From Pardosa pseudoannulata (taxonomy: Eukaryota; Arthropoda; Arachnida; Araneae; Lycosidae): DNA of 64,000 bases. Each line of letters opens with the position of its first letter. The first letter of the stretch is position 1. Location: contig CM063509.1 in NCBI GenBank assembly GCA_032207245.1, forward strand, positions 765,774 to 829,773. Reading direction: 5' to 3'. This document shows, piece by piece, positions 25,096-38,533 of this stretch. The notes under the pieces were generated by a model, which was not told where the DNA came from, ran no database searches, and saw only the letters and a list, made by a program, of their open reading frames with translations. Made by a program: the position numbers and the translations under genes.

Positions 25096-28037
25096 ATGTT
25101 TCAACAGAAAATGGAGGTGTTATTTGGGTATATTTCCGAAAACAGCGGAAAATTCGCAAAATTCAACTACAGAAAATTTACACTTTCGCGATTCTGCTCT
25201 TATAAACAGAATGAATTATAAAAAATATAGTATCAATCTCTTCGTCTTTAAGAGACCTACACGGTGATATGCATTGTTCCATGTTTCAACAGAAAATGGA
25301 GGAGTTATTTGGGTATATTTCCGAAAACAGCGGAAAATTCGCAAAATTCAACTACAGAAAATTTACACGTTCGCGATTCTGCTCTTATAAACATAATGAA
25401 TTATAATAAATATAGTATCAATCTCTTCGTCTTTAAAAGACCTACACGGTGATATGCATTGTTCCATGTTTCAACAGAAAATGGAGGAGTTATTTGGGTA
25501 TATTTCCGAAAACAGCGGAAAATTCGCAAAATTCAACTACAGAAAATTTACACGTTCGCGATTCTGCTCTGATAAACAGAATAAATTATATAAAATATAG
25601 TATCAATCTCTTCGTCTTTAAAAGACCTACACGGTGATATGCATTGTTCCATGTTTCAACACAAAATGGAGGAGTTATTTGGGTATATTTCCGAAAACAG
25701 CGGAAAATTCGCAAAATTCAACTACAGAAAATTTACACTTTCGCGATTCTGCTCTTATAAACAGAATGAATTATAATAAATATAGTATCAATCTCTTCGT
25801 CTTTAAGAGACCTACACGGTGATATGCATTGTTCCATGTTTCAACAGAAAATGGAGGAGTTATTTGGGTATATTTCCGAAAACAACGGAAAATTCGCAAA
25901 ATTCAACTACAGAAAATTTACACGTTCGCGATTCTGCTCTTATAAACAGAATGAATTATAATAAATATAGTATCAATCTCTTCGTCTTTAAAAGACCTAC
26001 ACGGTGATATGCATTGTTCCATGTTTCAACAGAAAATGGAGGAGTTATTTGGGTATATTTCCGAAAACAGCGGAAAATTCGCAAAATTCAACTACAGAAA
26101 ATTTACACGTTCGCGATTCTGCTCTTATAAACAGAATGAATTATAATAAATATAGTATCAAACTCTTCGTCTTTAAAAGACCTACACGGTGATATGCATT
26201 GTTCCATGTTTCAACAGAAAATGGAGGAGTTATTTGGGTATATTTCCGAAAACAGCGGAAAATTCGCAAAATTCAACTACAGAAAATTTACACGTTCGCG
26301 ATTCTGCTCTTATAAACAGAATGAATTATAAAAAATATAGTATCAAACTCTTCGTCTTTAAAAGACCTACACGGTGATATGCATTGTTCCATGTTTCAAC
26401 AGAAAATGGAGGAGTTATTTGGGTATATTTCCGAAAACAGCGGAAAATTCGCAAAATTCAACTACAGAAAATTTACACATTCGCGATTCTGCTCTTATAA
26501 ACAGAATGAATTATAATAAATATAGTATCAATCTCTTCGTCTTTAAGAGACCTACACGGTGATATGCATTGTTCCATGTTTCAACAGAAAATGGAGGAGT
26601 TATTTGGGTATATTTCCGAAAACAGCGGAAAATTCGCAAAATTCAACTACAGAAAATTTACACGTTCGCGATTCTGCTCTTATAAACAGAATAAATTATA
26701 AAAAATATAGTATCGAACTCTTCGTCTTTAAAAGACCTACACGGTGATATGCATTGTTCCATGTTTCAACAGAAAATGGAGGAGTTATTTGGGTATATTT
26801 CCGAAAACAGCGGAAAATTCGCAAAATTCAACTACAGAAAATTTATTCGTTCGCGATTCTGCTCTTATAAACAGAATGAATTATAATAAATATAGTATCA
26901 ATCTCTTCGTCTTTAAAAGACCTACACGGTGATATGCATTGTTCCATGTTTCAACAGAAAATGGAGGAGTTATTTGGGTATATTTCCGAAAACAGCGGAA
27001 AATTCGCAAAATTCAACTACAGAAAATTTACACGTTCGCGATTCTGCTCTTATAAACAGAATGAATTATAATAAATATAGTATCAATCTCTTCGTCTTTA
27101 AAAGACCTACACGGTGATATGCATTGTTCCATGTTTCAACAGAAAATGGAGGAGTTATTTGGGTATATTTCCGAAAACAGCGGAAAATTCGCAAAATTCA
27201 ACTACAGAAAATTTACACTTTCGCGATTCTGCTCTTATAAACAGAATGAATTATAATAAATATAGTATCAATCTCTTCGTCTTTAAAAGACCTACACGGT
27301 GATATGCATTGTTCCATGTTTCAACAGAAAATGGAGGAGTTATTTGGGTATATTTCCGAAAACAGCGGAAAATTCGCAAAATTCAACTACAGAAAATTTA
27401 CACGTTCGCGATTCTGCTCTTATAAACAGAATAAATTATATAAAATATAGTATCAATCTCTTGGTCTTTAAAAGACCTACACGGTGATATGCATTGTTCC
27501 ATGTTTCAACAGAAAATGGAGGAGTTATTTGGGTATATTTCCGAAAACAGCGGAAAATTCGCAAAATTCAACTACAGAAAATTTACACTTTCGCGATTCT
27601 GCTCTTATAAACAGAATGAATTATAAAAATATAGTATCAAACTGTTCGTCTTTAAAAGACCTACACGGTGATATGCAATGTTCCATGTTTCAACAGAAAA
27701 TGGAGGAGTTATTTGGGTATATTTCCGAAAACAGCGGAAAATTCGCAAAATTCAACTACAGAAAATTTACACGTTCGCGATTCTGCTCTTATAAACAGAA
27801 TAAATTATATAAAATATAGTATCGAACTCTTGGTCTTTAAAAGACCTACACGGTGATATGCATTGTTCCATGTTTCAACAGAAAATGGAGGAGTTATTTG
27901 GGTATATTTCCGAAAACAGCGGAAAATTCGCAAAATTCAACTACAGAAAATTTACATGTTCGCGATTCTGCTCTTATAAACAGAATAAATTATAATAAAT
28001 ATAGTATCAAACTCTTCGTCTTTAAAAGACCTACACG

Positions 28038-28222
28038 GTGATATGCATTGTTCCATGTTTCAACATTAAATTGAGGTGTTATTTGTGTATATTTCCAAAA
28101 ACAGCGGAAAAATCGCAAAATTAAAATAAAGAAAGTTTACACGGTCGCGATTCTGCTCTTATAAACAGAATGAATTATAATAAATATAGTATCAATCTCT
28201 TCGTTTTTAAGAGACCTACACA
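28038..28222. repeat. Diverged B-type monomer, first of a B-B pair
   Basis: This is a full B-type unit: CATTAAATTGAGGTG, TTTGTGTATATTTCC, CAAAAACAGCGG, AAAAATCGC and AATTAAAATAAAGAAAG. It also has ACACGGTCGCG for ACACGTTCGCG, which keeps CGCGA but alters the base before it, and a tail ending CGTTTTTAAGAGACCTACACA. It is followed directly by another B-headed unit, an arrangement repeated at 37,979-38,348. Confidence 0.85.
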
Positions 28223-28407
28223 GTGATATGCGTTGTTCCATGTTTCAAAATTAAATTGAGGAGTTATTTGGGTATATTTCCAAAAACAGCGGAAAATTCG
28301 CAAAATTCAACTACAGAAAATTTACACGTTCGCGATTCTGCTCTTATAAACAGAATGAATTATAATAAATATAGTATCAATCTCTTCGTCTTTAAAAGAC
28401 CTACACG
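28223..28407. repeat. B-head / A-tail chimeric monomer
   Basis: The head is a second B form: ATATGCGTTGTTCC, CAAAATTAAATTGAGGAG and TTTCCAAAAACAG. From AAAATTCGC onward it is ordinary A-type (TTCAACTACAGAAAA). The same rare head occurs at 38,164, where the unit stays B-type to the end. The two copies therefore document exchange of the second half. Confidence 0.8.
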
Positions 28408-31354
28408 GTGATATGCATTGTTCCATGTTTCAACAGAAAATGGAGGAGTTATTTGGGTATATTTCCGAAAACAGCGGAAAATTCGCAAAATTCAACTACA
28501 GAAAATTTACACGTTCGCGATTCTGCTCTTATAAACATAATAAATTATAATAAATATAGAATCAATCTCTTCGTCTTTAAAAGACCTACACGGTGATATG
28601 CATTGTTCCATGTTTCAACAGAAAATGGAGGAGTTATTTGGGTATATTTCCGAAAACAGCGGAAAATTCGCAAAATTCAACTACAGAAAATTTACACGTT
28701 CGCGATTCTGCTCTTATAAACAGAATGAATTATAATAAATATAGTATCAATCTCTTCGTCTTTAAAAGACCTACACGGTGATATGCATTGTTCCATGTTT
28801 CAACAGAAAATGGAGGAGTTATTTGGGTATATTTCCGAAAACAGCGGAAAATTCGCAAAATTCAACTACAGAAAATTTACACTTTCGCGATTCTGCTCTT
28901 ATAAACAGAATGAATTATAATAAATATAGTATCAATCTCTTCGTCTTTAAAAGACCTACACGGTGATATGCATTGTTCCATGTTTCAACAGAAAATGGAG
29001 GAGTTATTTGGGTATATTTCCGAAAACAGCGGAAAATTCGCAAAATTCAACTACAGAAAATTTACACTTTCGCGATTCTGCTCTTATAAACAGAATGAAT
29101 TATAATACATATAGTATCAAACTCTTCGTCTTTAAAAGACCTACACGGTGATATGCATTGTTCCATGTTTCAACAGAAAATGGAGGAGTTATTTGGGTAT
29201 ATTTCCGAAAACAGCGGAAAATTCGCAAAATTCAACTACAGAAAATTTACACGTTCGCGATTCTGCTCTTATAAACAGAATAAATTATATAAAATATAGA
29301 ATCAAACTCTTCGTCTTTAAAAGACCTACACGGTGATATGCATTGTTCCATGTTTCAACAGAAAATGGAGGAGTTATTTGGGTATATTTCCGAAAACAGC
29401 GGAAAATTCGCAAAATTCAACTACAGAAAATTTACACTTTCGCGATTCTGCTCTTATAAACAGAATGAATTATAATAAATATAGTATCAATCTCTTCGTC
29501 TTTAAAAGACCTACACGGTGATATGCATTGTTCCATGTTTCAACAGAAAATGGAGGAGTTATTTGGGTATATTTCCGAAAACAGCGGAAAATTCGCAAAA
29601 TTCAACTACAGAAAATTTACACGTTCGCGATTCTGCTCTTATAAACAGAATGAATTATAATAAATATAGTATCAATCTCTTCGTCTTTAAAAGACCTACA
29701 CGGTGATATGCATTGTTCCATGTTTCAACAGAAAATGGAGGAGTTATTTGGGTATATTTCCGAAAACAGCGGAAAATTCGCAAAATTCAACTACAGAAAA
29801 TTTACACTTTCGCGATTCTGCTCTTATAAACAGAATGAATTATAATAAATATATTATCAATCTCTTCGTCTTTAAGAGACCTACACGGTGATATGCATTG
29901 TTCCATGTTTCAACAGAAAATGGAGGAGTTATTTGGATATATTTCCGAAAACAGCGGAAAATTCGCAAAATTCAACTACAGAAAATTTACACTTTCGCGA
30001 TTCTGCTCTTATAAACAGAATGAATTATAATAAATATAGTATCAATCTCTTCGTCTTTAAAAGACCTACACGGTGATATGCAATGTTCCATGTTTCAACA
30101 GAAAATGGAGGAGTTATTTGGGTATATTTCCGAAAACAGCGGAAAATTCGCAAAATTCAACTACAGAAAATTTACACGTTCGCGATTCTGCTCTTATAAA
30201 CAGAATGAATTATAATAAATATAGTATCAATCTCTTCGTCTTTAAAAGACCTACACGGTGATATGCATTGTTCCATGTTTCAACAGAAAATGGAGGAGTT
30301 ATTTGAATATATTTCCGAAAACAGCGGAAAATTCGCAAAATTCAACTACAGAAAATTTACACGTTCGCGATTCTGCTCTTATAAACAGAATGAATTATAA
30401 TAAATATAGTATCAATCTCTTCGTCTTTAAGAGACCTACACGTTGATATGCATTGTTCCATGTTTCAACAGAAAATGGAGGAGTTATTTGGGTATATTTC
30501 CGAAAACAGCGGAAAATTCGCAAAATTCAACTACAGAAAATTTACACTTTCGCGATTCTGCTCTTATAAACAGAATGAATTATAACAAATATAGTATCAA
30601 TCTCTTCGTCTTTAAGAGACCTACACGGTGATATGCATTGTTCCATGTTTCAACAGAAAATGGAGGAGTTATTTGGGTATATTTCCGAAAACAGCGGAAA
30701 ATTCGCAAAATTCAACTACAGAAAATTTACACTTTCGCGATTCTGCTCTTATAAACAGAATGAATTATAAAAATATAGTATCAATCTGTTCGTCTTTAAA
30801 AGACCTACACGGTGATATGCATTGTTCCATGTTTCAACAGAAAATGGAGGAGTTATTTGGGTATATTTCCGAAAACAGCGGAAAATTCGCAAAATTCAAC
30901 TACAGAAAATTTACACTTTCGCGATTCTGCTCTTATAAACAGAATGAATTATAATAAATATAGTATCAATCTCTTTGTCTTTAAGAGACCTACACGGTGA
31001 TATGCATTGTTCCATGTTTCAACAGAAAATGGAGGAGTTATTTGGGTATATTTCCGAAAACAGCGGAAAATTCGCAAAATTCAACTACAGAAAATTTTTT
31101 ACGTTCGCGATTCTGCTCTTATAAACATAATGAATTATAATAAATATAGTATCAATCTCTTCGTCTTTAAAAGACCTACACGGTGATATACATTGTTCCA
31201 TGTTTCAACAGAAAATGGAGGAGTTATTTGGGTATATTTCAGAAAACAGCGGAAAATTCGCAAAATTCAACTACAGAAAATTTACACGTTCGCGATTCTG
31301 CTCTTATAAACATAATGAAATATAATAAATATAGAATCAATCTCTTCGTCTTTA

Positions 31355-31384
31355 AAACACCTGCATGCTGATATGCATTAATCC
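31355..31384. repeat. GCATGC junction variant, copy 2
   Basis: It shares ACACCTGCATGCTGATATG and CATTAATCC with the variant near 25,079, 34 monomers to the left (6,289 bp). The preceding tail ATAGAATC and the following GGAGGTGTTATTTGG are shared too. The SphI site is at 31,363-31,368. A B-type unit begins exactly three monomers later (31,923), as also happens at the third copy. Confidence 0.8.
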
Positions 31385-31922
31385 ATGTTTCAACAGAAAA
31401 TGGAGGTGTTATTTGGGTATATTTCCGAAAACAGCGGAAAATTCGCAAAATTCAACTACAGAAAATTTACATGTTCGCGATTCTGCTCTTATAAACAGAA
31501 TAAATTATAAAAAATATAGTATCAAACTCTTCGTCTTTAAAAGACCTACACGGTGATATGCAATGTTCCATGTTTCAACAGAAAATGGAGGAGTTATTTG
31601 GGTATATTTCCGAAAACAGCGGAAAATTCGCAAAATTCAACTACAGAAAATTTACACGTTCGCGATTCTGCTCTTATAAACAGAATGAATTATAAAAAAT
31701 ATAGTATCAAACTCTTCGTCTTTAAAAGACCTACACGGTGATATGCATTGTTCCATGTTTCAACAGAAAATGGAGGAGTTATTTAGGTATATTTCCGAAA
31801 ACAGCGGAAAATTCGCAAAATTCAACTACAGAAAATTTACACTTTCGCGATTCTGCTCTTATAAACAGAATGAATTATAATAAATATAGTATCAATCTCT
31901 TTGTCTTTAAGAGACCTACACG

Positions 31923-32107
31923 GTGATATGCATTGTTCCATGTTTCAACATTAAATTGAGGTGATATTTGTGTATATTTCTAAAAACAGCGGAAAAATCG
32001 CAAAATTAAAATAAAGAAAGTTTACACGGTCGCGATTCTGCTCTTATAAACAGAATGAATTATAATAAATATAGTATCAATCTCTTCGTCTTTAAGAGAC
32101 CTACACG
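31923..32107. repeat. Diverged B-type monomer with GGTGATATTTGTG head
   Basis: B-type throughout: CATTAAATTGAGGTGATATTTG, TTTCTAAAAACAG, AAAAATCGC, AATTAAAATAAAGAAAG and ACACGGTCGCG. The GGTGATATTTGTG and TTTCTAAAAAC changes are shared only with 37,979, which has an A-type middle. Confidence 0.85.
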
Positions 32108-32476
32108 GTGATATGCATTGTTCCATGTTTCAACAGAAAATGGAGGAGTTATTTGGGTATATTTCCGAAAACAGTGGAAAAATCGCAAAATTCAACTACA
32201 GAAAATTTACACTTTCGCGATTCTGCTCTTATAAACAGAATGAATTATAATAAATATAGTATCAATCTCTTCGTCTTTAAGAGACCTACACGGTGATATG
32301 CATTGTTCCATGTTTCAATAGAAAATGGAGGAGTTATTTGGTATATTTCCGAAAACAGCGGAAAATTCGCAAAATTCAACTACAGAAAATTTACACGTTC
32401 GCCATTCTGCTCCTATAAACATAACGAATTATAATAAATATAGTATCAATCTCTTCGTTTTTTAAAGACCTACACG

Positions 32477-32613
32477 GTGATATGCATTGTTCCATGTTTC
32501 AACAGAAAATGGAGGAGTTATTTGGGTATATTTCCGAAAACAGCGAAAAATTCGCAAAATTCAACTTATATAAAATATAGTATCAAACTCTTCGTCTTTA
32601 AAAGACCTACACG
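32477..32613. repeat. Truncated monomer, 137 bp, 48-bp internal deletion
   Basis: The sequence passes from AAAATTCAACT directly into TATATAAAATATAG near 32,566. About 48 bases are lost, covering the NruI region and the CTTATAAACAGAAT segment. At most one base of homology is visible at the junction, so this looks like end joining or slippage within a monomer and not exchange between monomers. It also has AGCGAAAAATTC for AGCGGAAAATTC. The preceding unit (32,293-32,476) is itself unusually diverged (CAATAG, TTCGCCATTC, CATAACG, CGTTTTTTAAAG). It is the only deletion of this size in the window. Confidence 0.9.
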
Positions 32614-33908
32614 GTGATATGCATTGTTCCATGTTTCAACAGAAAATGGAGGAGTTATTTGGGTATATTTCCGAAAACAGCGGAAAATTCGCAAAATTCA
32701 ACTACAGAAAATTTACACGTTCGCGATTCTGCTCTTATAAACAGAATGAATTATAATAAATATAGTATCAAACTCTTCGTCTTTAAAAGACCTACACGGT
32801 GATATGCATTGTTCCATGTTTCAACAGAAAATGGAGGAGTTATTTAGGTATATTTCCGAAAACAGCGGAAAATTCGCAAAATTCAACTACAGAAAATTTA
32901 CACTTTCGCGATTCTGCTCTTATAAACAGAATGAATTATAATAAATATAGTATCAATCTCTTCGTCTTTAAGAGACCTACACGGTGATATGCATTGTTCC
33001 ATTTTTCAACAGAAAATGGAGGAGTTATTTAGGTATATTTCCGAAAACAGCGGAAAATTCGCAAAATTCAACTACAGAAAATTTACACGTTCGCGATTCT
33101 GCTCTTATAAACAGAATAAATTATAATAAATATAGTATCAAACTCTTCGTCTTTAAAAGACCTACACGGTGATATGCAATGTTCCATGTTTCAACAGAAA
33201 ATGGAGGAGTTATTTAGATATATTTCCGAAAACAGCGGAAAATTCGCAAAATTCAACTACAGAAAATTTACACGTTCGCGATTCTGCTCTTATAAACAGA
33301 ATAAATTATAATAAATATAGTATCAATCTCTTCGTCTTTAAGAGACCTACACGGTGATATGCATTGTTCCATGTTTCAACAGAAAATGGAGGAGTTATTT
33401 GGGTATATTTCCGAAAACAGCGGAAAATTCGCAAAATTCAACTACAGAAAATTTACACGTTCGCGATTCTGCTCTTATAAACAGAATAAATTATATAAAA
33501 TATAGTATCAATCCCTTCGTCTTTAAAAGACCTACACGGTGATATGCATTGTTCCATGTTTCAACAGAAAATGGAGGAGTTATTTGAATATATTTCCGAA
33601 AACAGCGGAAAATTCGCAAAATTCAACTACAGAAAATTTACACGTTCGCGATTCTGCTCTTATAAACAGAATAAATTATATAAAATATAGTATCAATCTC
33701 TTGGTCTTTAAAAGACCTACACGGTGATATGCATTGTTCCATGTTTCAACAGAAAATTTAGGAGTTATTTGGGTATATTTCCGAAAACAGCGGAAAATTC
33801 GCAAAATTCAACTACAGAAAATTTACACTTTCGCGATTCTGCTCTTATAAACAGAATGAATTATAATAAATATAGTATCAATCTCTTTGTCTTTAAGAGA
33901 CCTACACG

Positions 33909-34093
33909 GTGATATGCATTGTTCCATGTTTCAACATTAAATTGAGGAGTTATTTGGGTATATTTCCGAAAACAGCGGAAAATTCGCAAAATTCAACTAC
34001 AGAAAATTTACACTTTCGCGATTCTGCTCTTATAAACAGAATGAATTATAAAAAATATAGTATCAAACTCTTCGTCTTTAAAAGACCTACACG
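33909..34093. repeat. B-head / A-tail chimeric monomer
   Basis: It has CATTAAATTGAGGAG at the head and is otherwise A-type from TTTCCGAAAAC onward, with CTTTCGCG and an AAAAAATAT tail. The B tract is only about 15 bases, consistent with a short conversion tract. A similar head occurs at 43,339 and 45,189. Confidence 0.75.
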
Positions 34094-37000
34094 GTGATAT
34101 GCATTGTTCCATGTTTCAACAGAAAATGGAGGAGTTATTTGGGTATATTTCCGAAAACAGCGGAAAATTCGCAAAATTCAACTACAGAAAATTTACACTT
34201 TCGCGATTCTGCTCTTATAAACAGAATGAATTATAATAAATATAGTATCAATCTCTTCGTCTTTAAGAGACCTACACGGTGATATGCATTGTTCCATGTT
34301 TCAACAGAAAATGGAGGAGTTATTTGGGTATATTTCCGAAAACAGCGGAAAAATCGCAAAATTCAACTACAGAAAATTTACACGTTCGCGATTCTGCTCT
34401 TATAAACAGAATGAATTATAATAAATATAGTATCAATCTCTTCGTCTTTAAGAGACCTACACGGTGATATGCATTGTTCCATGTTTCAACAGAAAATTGA
34501 GGAGTTATTTGGGTATATTTCCGAAAACAGCGGAAAATTCGCAAAATTCAACTACAGAAAATTTACACTTTCGCGATTCTGCTCTTATAAACAGAATGAA
34601 TTATAATAAATATAGTATCAATCTCTTCGTCTTTAAGAGACCTACACGGTGATATGCATTGTTCCATGTTTCAACAGAAAATGGAGGAGTTATTTAGGTA
34701 TATTTCCGAAAACAGCGGAAAATTCCCAAAATTCAACTACAGAAAATTTACACTTTCGCGATTCTGCTCTTATAAACAGAATGAATTATAATAAATATAG
34801 TATCATTCTCTTCGTCTTTAAGAGACCTACACGGTGATATGCATTGTTCCATGTTTCAACAGAAAATGGAGGAGTTATTTGGGTATATTTCCGAAAACAG
34901 CGGAAAATTCGCAAAATTCAACTACAGAAAATTTACACGTTCGCGATTCTGCTCTTATAAACAGATTAAATTATATAAAATATAGTATCAAACTCTTCGT
35001 CTTTAAAAGACCTACACGGTGATATGCATTGTTCCATGTTTCAACAGAAAATGCAGGAGTTATTTGGGTATATTTCCGAAAACAGCGGAAAATTCGCAAA
35101 ATTCAACTACAGAAAATTTACATGTTCGCGATTCTGCTCTTATAAACAGAATAAATTATAATAAATATAGTATCAATCTCTTCGTCTTTAAGAGACCTAC
35201 ACGGTGATATGCATTGTTCCATGTTTCAACAGAAAATGGAGGAGTTATTTAGGTATATTTCCGAAAACAGCGGAAAATTCGCAAAATTCAACTACAGAAA
35301 ATTTACACTTTCGCGATTCTGCTCTTATAAACAGAATGAATTATAATAAATATAGTATCAATCTCTTCGTCTTTAAGAGACCTACACGGTGATATGCATT
35401 GTTCCATGTTTCAACAGAAAATGGAGGAGTTATTTAGGTATATTTCCGAAAACAGCGGAAAATTCGCAAAATTCAACTACAGAAAATTTACACGTTCGCG
35501 ATTCTGCTCTTATAAACAGAATGAATTATAATAAATATAGTATCAATCTCTTCGTCTTTAAGAGACCTACACGGTGATATGCATTGTTCCATGTTTCAAC
35601 AGAAAATGGAGGAGTTATTTGGGTATATTTCCGAAAACAGCGGAAAATTCGCAAAATTCAACTACAGAAAATTTACACGTTCGCGATTCTGCTCTTATAA
35701 ACAGAATGAATTATAATAAATATAGTATCAATCTCTTCGTCTTTAAAAGACCTACACGGTGATATGCAATGTTCCATGTTTCAACAGAAAATGGAGGAGT
35801 TATTTAGGTATATTTCCGAAAACAGCGGAAAATTCGCAAAATTCAACTACAGAAAATTTACACGTTCGCGATTCTGCTCTTATAAACATAATAAATTATA
35901 ATAAATATAGTATCAATCTCTTCGTCTTTAAAAGACCTACACGGTGATATGCATTGTTCCATGTTTCAACAGAAAATGGAGGAGTTATTTGGGTATATTT
36001 CCGAAAACAGCGGAAAATTCGCAAAATTCAACTACAGAAAATTTACACTTTCGCGATTCTGCTCTTATAAACAGAATGAATTATAATAAATATAGTATCA
36101 ATCTCTTCGTCTTTAAGAGACCTACACGGTGATATGCATTGGTCCATGTTTCAACAGAAAATGGAGGAGTTATTTTGATATATTTCGGAAAACTGCGGAA
36201 AATTCGCAAAATTCAACTACAGAAAATTTACACGTTCGCGATTCTGCTCTTATAAACAGAATAAATTATATAAAATATAGTATCAATCCCTTCGTCTTTA
36301 AAAGACCTACACGGTGATATGCATTGTTCCATGTTTCAACAGAAAATGGAGGAGTTATTTGGGTATATTTCCGAAAACAGCGGAAAATTCGCAAAATTCA
36401 ACTACAGAAAATTTACACGTTCGCGATTCTGCTCTTATAAACAGAATAAATTATATAAAATATAGTATCAATCTCTTCGTCTTTAAGAGACCTACACGGT
36501 GATATGCATTGTTCCATGTTTCAACAGAAAATGGAGGAGTTATTTGGGTATATTTCCGAAAACAGCGGAAAATTCGCAAAATTCAACTACAGAAAATTTA
36601 CATGTTCGCGATTCTGCTCTTATAAACAGAATGAATTATAAAAAATATAGTATCAATCTCTTCGTCTTTAAAAGACCTACACGGTGATATGCATTGTTCC
36701 ATGTTTCAACAGAAAATGGAGGAGTTATTTGGGTATATTTCCGAAAACAGCGGAAAATTCGCAAAATTCAACTACAGAAAATTTACACTTTCGCGATTCT
36801 GCTCTTATAAACAGAATGAATTATAATAAATATAGTATCAATCTCTTCGTCTTTAAGAGACCTACACGGTGATATGCATTGTTCCATGTTTCAACAGAAA
36901 ATGGAGGAGTTATTTGGGTATATTTCCGAAAACAGCGGAAAATTCGCAAAATTCAACTACAGAAAATTTACACTTTCGCGATTCTGCTCTTATAAACAGA

Positions 37001-37410
37001 ATGAATTATAATAAATATAGTATCAATCTCTTCGTCTTTAAAAGACCTACACGGTGATATGCATTGTTCCATGTTTCAACAGAAAATGGAGGAGTTATTT
37101 GGGTATATTTCCGAAAACAGCGGAAAATTCGCAAAATTCAACTACAGAAAATTTACACGTTCGCGATTCTGCTCTTATAAACAGAATGAATTATAATAAA
37201 TATAGTATCAATCTCTTCGTCTTTAAGAGACCTACACGGTGATATGCATTGTTCCATGTTTCAACAGAAAATGGAGGAGTTATTTGGGTATATTTCCGAA
37301 AACAGCGGAAAATTCGCAAAATTCAACTACAGAAAATTTACACGTTCGCGATTCTGCTCTTATAAACATAATGAATTATAATAAATATAGAATCAATCTC
37401 TTCGTCTTTA

Positions 37411-37440
37411 AAACACCTGCATGCTGATATGCATTAATCC
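37411..37440. repeat. GCATGC junction variant, copy 3
   Basis: It shares ACACCTGCATGCTGATATG, CATTAATCC and the preceding ATAGAATC with copies 1 and 2. It lies 33 monomers (6,056 bp, reduced by the 137-bp unit) from copy 2. The following unit has the usual GGAGGAG and not GGAGGTG, so the shared tract is shorter. A B-type unit follows three monomers later (37,979). Confidence 0.8.
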
Positions 37441-37978
37441 ATGTTTCAACAGAAAATGGAGGAGTTATTTGGGTATATTTCCGAAAACAGCGGAAAATTC
37501 GCAAAATTCAACTACAGAAAATTTACACTTTCGCGATTCTGCTCTTATAAACAGAATGAATTATAATAAATATAGTATCAATCTCTTCGTCTTTAAGAGA
37601 CCTACACGGTGATATGCATTGTTCCATGTTTCAACAGAAAATGGAGGAGTTATTTAGGTATATTTCCGAAAACAGCGGAAAATTCGCAAAATTCAACTAC
37701 AGAAAATTTACACGTTCGCGATTCTGCTCTTATAAACAGAATGAATTATAATAAATATAGTATCAATCTCTTCGTCTTTAAGAGACCTACACGGTGATAT
37801 GCATTGTTCCATGTTTCAACAGAAAATGGAGGAGTTATTTAGGTATATTTCCGAAAACAGCGGAAAATTCGCAAAATTCAACTACAGAAAATTTACACTT
37901 TCGCGATTCTGCTCTTATAAACAGAATGAATTATAATAAATATAGTATCAATCTCTTCGTCTTTAAGAGACCTACACG

Positions 37979-38348
37979 GTGATATGCATTGTTCCATGTT
38001 TCAACATTAAATTGAGGTGATATTTGTGTATATTTCTAAAAACAGCGGAAAATTCGCAAAATTCAACTACAGAAAATTTACACGGTCGCGATTCTGCTCT
38101 TATAAACAGAATGAATTATAATAAATATAGTATCAATCTCTTCGTTTTTAAGAGACCTACACAGTGATATGCGTTGTTCCATGTTTCAAAATTAAATTGA
38201 GGAGTTATTTGGGTATATTTCCAAAAACAGCGGAAAAATCGCAAAATAAAAATAAAGAAATTTTACACGTTCGCGATTCTGCTCTTATAAACATAATGAA
38301 ATATAATAAATATAGTATCAATCTCTTCGTCTTTAAAAGACCTACACG
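37979..38348. repeat. B-type monomer pair (B/A/B mosaic followed by full B)
   Basis: The first unit has the GGTGATATTTGTG and TTTCTAAAAAC head of the unit at 31,923. It then switches to A-type AAAATTCGCAAAATTCAAC, and back to ACACGGTCGCG, so at least two switches lie in one monomer. The second unit (38,164) has the ATATGCGTTG, CAAAATTAAATTG head of 28,223 with B-type AAAAATCGCAAAATAAAAATAAAG to the end. The order matches 28,038-28,407, 54 monomers away. Confidence 0.8.
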
Positions 38349-38533
38349 GTGATATGCATTGTTCCATGTTTCAACAGAAAATGGAGGAGTTATTTGGGTA
38401 TATTTCCGAAAACAGCGGAAAATTCGCAAAATTCAACTACAGAAAATTTACACTTTCGCGATTCTGCTCTTATAAACATAATGAATTATAATAAATATAA
38501 TATCAATCCCTTCGTCTTTAAAAGTCTAACACG

